From assembly GCF_002000245.1 (NCBI RefSeq), contig NZ_MTCM01000001.1, positions 496,001 through 560,000 on the forward strand: DNA of 64,000 nt. The letters run 5' to 3'. This document shows positions 60,501 to 64,000 of this stretch, one piece after another (position 1 is the first letter of the stretch; each line of letters begins with the position of its first letter). The notes under the pieces were generated by a model. It made no database searches, had not been told where the DNA came from, and was given only the letters and a program-made list of their open reading frames with translations. Source of the stretch: Sphingobacterium sp. CZ-UAM. GTDB taxonomy: Bacteria > Bacteroidota > Bacteroidia > Sphingobacteriales > Sphingobacteriaceae. The position numbers were made by a program, and so were the translations under genes.

Positions 60501-61045
60501 TCATTGGTAATACAACCCGTCGCTATCAGTTTGGACTTAATTTAACAGCCAACTATAAAAATATCGATATAGCGGTATTTATCCAAGGTACTGGAAAGCG
60601 TGATCTATGGTTGGATGGCAATGTATTCTGGGGTTTTAGAGCCTGGAATCAATCTTCCCTGTTCCCGCACCACATGGATTACTATAGGGATACCGAAGGT
60701 GACCGCTATTCGGGGCTTGGTATAAATACGAACGCTTATTATCCTCGTCCTTATAGTAACACCGGTCAGGACAGCAAAAATAAAGAGGTTCAAACGCGCT
60801 ATCTGCAGAATGGTGCCTATGCACGTCTTAAAAATCTTCAGATCGGATACAGCATTCCGCCGCTAATGCTCCAAAAAATCGGATTGAAGCGCGCGCGTAT
60901 CTATTTTTCCGGTGAGAATATCTATACTTTATCTAAGCTTCCGGTCGGTTTCGATCCTGAGACGGCGACTTTAGGAGAATTAGGAAATGGAAAAAGCATG
61001 TTTTCACAGGCGATTTGGGCATTCGGAATGAATATCTCACTGTAG
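57581..61045 (+). CDS. SusC-type TonB-dependent receptor with STN domain
   Basis: A 1154-residue outer-membrane importer. A long signal region (1-40) precedes an STN domain (about 45-115: 'TNLRDVILDLQKRSGSDISF', 'LDQVLRRLLSPYGIQV') that contacts the FecR protein. A carboxypeptidase-regulatory-like domain (about 125-205) follows, then 'VVVGYGVQKK', the plug ('VLIDGTAGDINTIDPN', 'SILKDAAASAIYGARAPYG') and the barrel, ending 'WAFGMNISL'. It is a normal signalling SusC, in contrast to the first SusC. The ligand is unknown. Confidence 0.95.
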   Translation: MINKKLIVKEKRSNKYLSLSLGGALLLLSGTFPLNSIYAQENAKIYNQNYQKTNLRDVILDLQKRSGSDISFTESLGLKNINIARFDTKNESLDQVLRRLLSPYGIQVKKTDSGFVLARQAQRQVKPISGKVVDPSGTPVSGATLNLKRSNTKSKTDDKGMFLLNSIFPSDTLSVHFMGFKPIDTLINSDLTGDFVIRLAADRARELDEVVVVGYGVQKKVNLTGSVAVVDGKRLQDRPVNNVSQSLYGTVSGLTIAYGNNGFEPGAAPSVQIRGQGSPYVLIDGTAGDINTIDPNTVESVSILKDAAASAIYGARAPYGVLLITTKSGKANQKPQIDFSMNGGPTTIINKPKMVDSYTFARAMNEMHDNQGVARLFSESTIDRIIAYIDDPSLPETVPDANNPKKWSTYQFSNGNNDWIDIHYGNGRRMQENLSVKGGSKDMAYFLSLGHASEKGVFRIVDDKYKRYNFQAKLDANITDWWKISSNTRLTNEQRNRPIYNGEGGYGMIIHQIFRTHPEVFLKSPNGYYSQLSRVPQMQAGYQKLTDNNLVQRLATEISPLKNWKINADYSIDYKIYNYEGVNQVAYEDEVDGTLVPISLTVPSYISKDKSNTTYKALNIYTSYNLDFGTDHHFIALAGFQNEINSYDLLSGLKRELITPDVPSLTTATGEMQISDALSHWSTLGYFARLNYNYADKYLFEGNIRYDGTSKFAPGKRWGSFPSLSAGWVVSKEKFWAGLQAYVPFFKLKGSWGRLGNQNVAAYQDLALLGVKSNLGWLIDGMRPAYTTAPNLVNRFLTWESSRSTNMAVEAGFLQNRLQAEFEYYQRLTYDRLGPAQALPAVLGANIPKENNSELKTKGWDFSLRWNGKVGSDFNYSIAANVFDYKNIITKYTNPTGILTTDYVGKDAGEIWGYETVGLINTKERADEINASGYQKFINGQTWQKGDVEYRDLNGDGVINKGKNTINDHGDLKIIGNTTRRYQFGLNLTANYKNIDIAVFIQGTGKRDLWLDGNVFWGFRAWNQSSLFPHHMDYYRDTEGDRYSGLGINTNAYYPRPYSNTGQDSKNKEVQTRYLQNGAYARLKNLQIGYSIPPLMLQKIGLKRARIYFSGENIYTLSKLPVGFDPETATLGELGNGKSMFSQAIWAFGMNISL

Positions 61046-61117
61046 CCACATTTGCTATTAAATAATAAACGGCTATTAGTAAGTGCCAGAAAATTTATAG
61101 TAAGAAATCAATAACCA

Positions 61118-62881
61118 ATGAAAAAAATTATAATCTTAATATATACAGCAGTCTTTTTACTGTTTATCAGTTCCTGCTCCAAAGAATTTTTGGATAAACC
61201 ACCATTGACAGAGATCGATAATGAAATCTACTGGAAAACGGCAAATGACCTGGAAAATTATACCATACAATTTTATACGGTATTCCCAGCTTTTAACACA
61301 GTAGGTAGTTATTTGGGATCAATCGGTTGGGATGGTACGCGAGGATCCGACGTGCAGATTTCCAGTTCACCAAGTACAGTCTGGAATGGTACCGAATCGC
61401 CGGTTTCATCAGGCGGAAACTGGACCTGGGGTAATATCCGGAGTGTCAATATCTTTTTCAAGAATTATACGAAATGCAAAGATCCTTTTGAAAAATATAA
61501 ACAGTTTTTAGGAGAGGCCCATTTCTTTAAAGCTTGGTTTTATTTCGAAAAAGTCAGACTCTACGGTGATGTTCCCTGGTATACGGATCCATTGGAGATG
61601 GACTCTGAAGAATTATTCAAAGCACGAGACCCACGTACAACGGTAGTGGACTCGATTTTGGCACACCTGGATAAAGCGATTGAATATCTGGAACCTGTGG
61701 CTACAGTAAAAGGTAAAAACAATAGGCTTTCTAAACAGGCTGCCCTGCTCTTCAAATCCAGGGTCGCCCTATTTGAAGGCAGCTGGCAGAAATACCACAA
61801 AGGTACAGCATTTGGTACAGCTGGCGCTGATCCCAATAAGTACTTCCGACAAGCTGCTGCCGCCGCCGAAACGCTGATGGATGCAAAATATGGCATGTCG
61901 CTGTATAGCAACAACGATCCCGAAAATGATTACTGCAAACTATTTTCCCTGAAAGATCAGCTTGCCAATAAAGAGGTGATCCTTTGGAAGGCATATTCGG
62001 TCAACCGTGATTTGTCACACTCTTTTCAAATTTACGTGTCCGATCGCACAGCGGGAATATCCATGACTTTTGAGCAGGTGGAGCATTACCTTGGCCGGAA
62101 TGGTCAGCCATACGATTATTTTACCCTTGGTAAGACTGTGAAAGGCAATGCTTTTTTAGAAAAAATACGGACCGATTGTGATCCACGCCTATCCCAGACT
62201 ATTTGGACACCAGGAGCTGTGATGTGGGATAATGGATTTGGTAAAGCCACCTTTAAAAAGCCATTTCTGGACAAATCCGGCGAAGCCTTGAATAATACCG
62301 GTTTCCAGATCCGGAAGGGAAATGATCCAAAATCGGCTCTAGCAGGTGGTGGTGTTTCCTGGAGCTCAAGTGATGAAACCGGTGCAGTCATCTTTCGTTA
62401 CGCCGAAGCCTTATTGAATTATGCCGAAGCGAAGGCTGAACTCGGAGAAACAGTCGATTATACCAAATCAATCAATCTGCTCCGCAAAAGATCAGGTATG
62501 CCGGATTTTGCTATTCGCGACGATCAAAATAAGGACAAGTATGCTGACTATGGTTACAATATATCAGACCAGCTAAGAGAAATCCGACGCGAGCGCACCG
62601 TAGAACTTGGAGCCGAAGGATTTCGCTATGACGATATTAGGCGATGGGCCGCCCATAAACTGCTGAAAGGCAAACGTCCCAAAGGTTATCCATTTTTGGC
62701 CTCGGATTGGACGGGTACAAAAATCAACTATAAAGTTGATGCGGACGGTTTGCTGGATCCTTTTGCAACGCAGCTGCCGAATGGCTATGGATTTAAGGAA
62801 AACCGCGATTATCTCGAATGTATACCGCTAAATGAAATCACATTGAATAATAACTTAAAACAAAATCCAGGATGGGAATAA
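61118..62881 (+). CDS. SusD-family nutrient-binding lipoprotein
   Basis: A 587-residue lipoprotein that caps the upstream SusC. Lipobox ISSC is followed by 'SKEFLDKPPLTEIDNEIYW', a standard SusD start. TPR-like helices ('FLGEAHFFKAWFYFEKVRLY') and the late block 'REIRRERTVELGAEGFRYDD' / 'IRRWA' and 'LNNNLKQNPGWE' are typical. It overlaps the metallophosphoesterase gene by 10 bases, so that enzyme is translated with it. Confidence 0.94.
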   Translation: MKKIIILIYTAVFLLFISSCSKEFLDKPPLTEIDNEIYWKTANDLENYTIQFYTVFPAFNTVGSYLGSIGWDGTRGSDVQISSSPSTVWNGTESPVSSGGNWTWGNIRSVNIFFKNYTKCKDPFEKYKQFLGEAHFFKAWFYFEKVRLYGDVPWYTDPLEMDSEELFKARDPRTTVVDSILAHLDKAIEYLEPVATVKGKNNRLSKQAALLFKSRVALFEGSWQKYHKGTAFGTAGADPNKYFRQAAAAAETLMDAKYGMSLYSNNDPENDYCKLFSLKDQLANKEVILWKAYSVNRDLSHSFQIYVSDRTAGISMTFEQVEHYLGRNGQPYDYFTLGKTVKGNAFLEKIRTDCDPRLSQTIWTPGAVMWDNGFGKATFKKPFLDKSGEALNNTGFQIRKGNDPKSALAGGGVSWSSSDETGAVIFRYAEALLNYAEAKAELGETVDYTKSINLLRKRSGMPDFAIRDDQNKDKYADYGYNISDQLREIRRERTVELGAEGFRYDDIRRWAAHKLLKGKRPKGYPFLASDWTGTKINYKVDADGLLDPFATQLPNGYGFKENRDYLECIPLNEITLNNNLKQNPGWE

Positions 62882-63753
62882 AAGTATTTTTGCCATTGCT
62901 GTTCATCCTATTTTACAGTATGATCCAGGCTCAATCTGTTGTTAGGATCGGTCTTATCGCCGATCCACAGTACGCAGATAAGGATACCCGTGGCAGCCGT
63001 TTCTACCGAAACTCACTTGACAAATTGGATTCGGCCATCACAGCGATCAACAGGGAGGAGGTGGATTTTACGGTCATGCTTGGCGATTTGGTCGATGTAG
63101 GACCCAAAGATCTGCAGCCGGCGCTTCAGCGACTCAACAAGCTCAAAAGACCGGTCTACAATATCTTGGGAAACCACGATTATGTGGATGTTGATGACGG
63201 GGCTCATTTATATGAGTTATATAACATGCCAAATCCTTACTATACTGTAGAAAAAGGTGAATGGCTGTTTATCATGCTCAATACCAATGAACTTGCCGAA
63301 TATGCCACTAAGGCGGGATCAGGCCAACGTGAGGCTTGGAAGAAACTCAATGATATACTGAAGACAGCAAAAAGAAACAATGATCAGCCCTGGAATGGAG
63401 GCATCAGCGAGAAACAGCTGAAATGGATGGAAAGACAACTTCACAAAGCCCAGTCAGCATCCAAAAAAGTGATTGTTTTCACACATCATCCCTTGTTCCC
63501 CGAGAATGGCCTTGAAGCACTGAATAACCGAGTGATATTGGCCCTTATCGAAAAATATCCGGTTGTAAAGGCGGTTATCTCAGGTCATCATCATCCCGGT
63601 AATTTTGCAAGCTATAAAGGTATTCCGATGATTACACTAGAAGGGATGATCGAAACCGCCGACCAAAATGCTTTTGGTGTTTTGGAGCTCAATGATCATC
63701 AGCTGAATATTCATGGAGCAGGGCGGATGACAGCCAGAAAAATTAACTTTTAA
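62872..63753 (+). CDS. Exported metallophosphoesterase
   Basis: A 293-residue calcineurin-like phosphoesterase with a Sec signal ('FLPLLFILFYSMIQAQ'). The metal-binding blocks are in order: 'GLIADPQYAD' (Asp31, with Gln33 where His is more usual), 'MLGDLVDVG' (Asp72), 'LGNHDY' (101-103), 'FTHHPLF' (205-206) and 'SGHHHPGN' (239-241). The D-x-Q form occurs in the ADP-ribose/CDP-alcohol pyrophosphatase-like branch. It would hydrolyse a phosphoester or pyrophosphate in the periplasm, which fits a SusCD locus for a phosphate-bearing ligand. Confidence 0.87.
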   Translation: MGIKVFLPLLFILFYSMIQAQSVVRIGLIADPQYADKDTRGSRFYRNSLDKLDSAITAINREEVDFTVMLGDLVDVGPKDLQPALQRLNKLKRPVYNILGNHDYVDVDDGAHLYELYNMPNPYYTVEKGEWLFIMLNTNELAEYATKAGSGQREAWKKLNDILKTAKRNNDQPWNGGISEKQLKWMERQLHKAQSASKKVIVFTHHPLFPENGLEALNNRVILALIEKYPVVKAVISGHHHPGNFASYKGIPMITLEGMIETADQNAFGVLELNDHQLNIHGAGRMTARKINF

Positions 63754-63784
63754 CGATATACTTACTATTTAAACAATAAAAATT

Positions 63785-64000
63785 ATGAGAAAAACAACAT
63801 TAATGTTTGGCAAAGCAGTCTGTATGTTTGCCTGTATGACTTATCTATTTGCGGGCTGTCAGAAAGATATTACCCAAATTCAGGAAAACGCGCCCAAAAA
63901 AACAAGCAAAGTCAATACGACATTGGCTGGTCCGACCTTTGTAAGTGCACATCGGGCCAATGATCTGATTAAGGTTGATGAGATTATCAACGAAGGGATT
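63785..64000 (+). CDS. Lipoprotein gene, cut by the window end
   Basis: The first 72 codons are present. They start with a signal peptide and lipobox FAGC ('KDITQ' next), then a Lys/Thr-rich linker and 'LAGPTFVSAHRANDL'. The 'SAHRAND..KV.EIINEGI' stretch is reminiscent of the beginning of glycerophosphodiester phosphodiesterases (AHRG...), but this is weak. Encoded 31 bases after the metallophosphoesterase, it belongs to the same operon. Confidence 0.55.
   Translation, partial: MRKTTLMFGKAVCMFACMTYLFAGCQKDITQIQENAPKKTSKVNTTLAGPTFVSAHRANDLIKVDEIINEGI

Noticed and set aside
1..64000. CRISPR array, tRNA or rRNA gene, complete insertion sequence
   Set aside because: No regularly spaced short repeats, no cloverleaf with a CCA-like end, no rRNA-like blocks and no transposase with terminal inverted repeats were found by eye; a covariance-model search would decide for small RNAs.

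Overview
The window looks like chromosomal DNA from a Bacteroidota bacterium, most likely Sphingobacteriaceae (Sphingobacterium-like). The reasons are two SusC/SusD pairs each preceded by an ECF sigma factor and a FecR-type anti-sigma factor, LytS/LytTR regulators, many short lipoprotein signals, weak Shine-Dalgarno sequences and several TAnnTTTG-type -7 boxes. I saw no rRNA, tRNA, CRISPR array or complete insertion sequence. The genus is an inference from gene content, not a measured match.

Region 1 (1-4.5 kb) holds small exported proteins, an alpha/beta-hydrolase lipoprotein with a decayed hydrolase fragment behind it, and remnants of dispersed repeats. Region 2 (4.9-15.6 kb, all minus strand) is a metabolic and redox block: aldehyde dehydrogenase, AraC regulator and an SDR with altered active site, then an exported epoxide hydrolase, a DsbD-N-like protein, a DUF1223 protein, a cytochrome P460/haem-binding protein, a lipoprotein and a second exported hydrolase, ending in an overlapping LytS kinase / LytTR regulator pair. 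Together these suggest detoxification or oxidation of a small molecule in the envelope.

Region 3 (15.9-28.0 kb) is a nutrient-acquisition operon: sigma factor, FecR, SusC, SusD, two paralogous exported FAD-dependent oxidoreductases and a CstA-type transporter. It appears clearly richer in G+C than its surroundings. Region 4 (28-48 kb) is a mosaic: two paralogous seven-repeat YWKNG proteins with unrelated C-termini, a zincless Fpg/Nei glycosylase, a complete oxidative pentose phosphate operon (gnd-zwf-pgl), a zeta-like toxin module between 59-bp direct repeats, an AraC regulator facing a short LeuA-type synthase, a DNA-repair group (LigD stub, DUF3606, exonuclease III, TPR-like protein) and many decayed genes. 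Order of the remnants implies an old segmental duplication linking 28.1-32.1 kb with 43.3-48.0 kb.

Region 5 (48.4-55.3 kb) has a plant-type LRR lipoprotein, an orphan LytTR regulator, and two tandem genes that share a conserved N-terminal module and leader with a beta-helix tail-spike-like body in the longer one. Region 6 (55.8 kb to the end) is a second sigma/FecR/SusC/SusD operon, here with an STN-bearing SusC, followed by an exported metallophosphoesterase and the start of a further lipoprotein gene cut by the window end.
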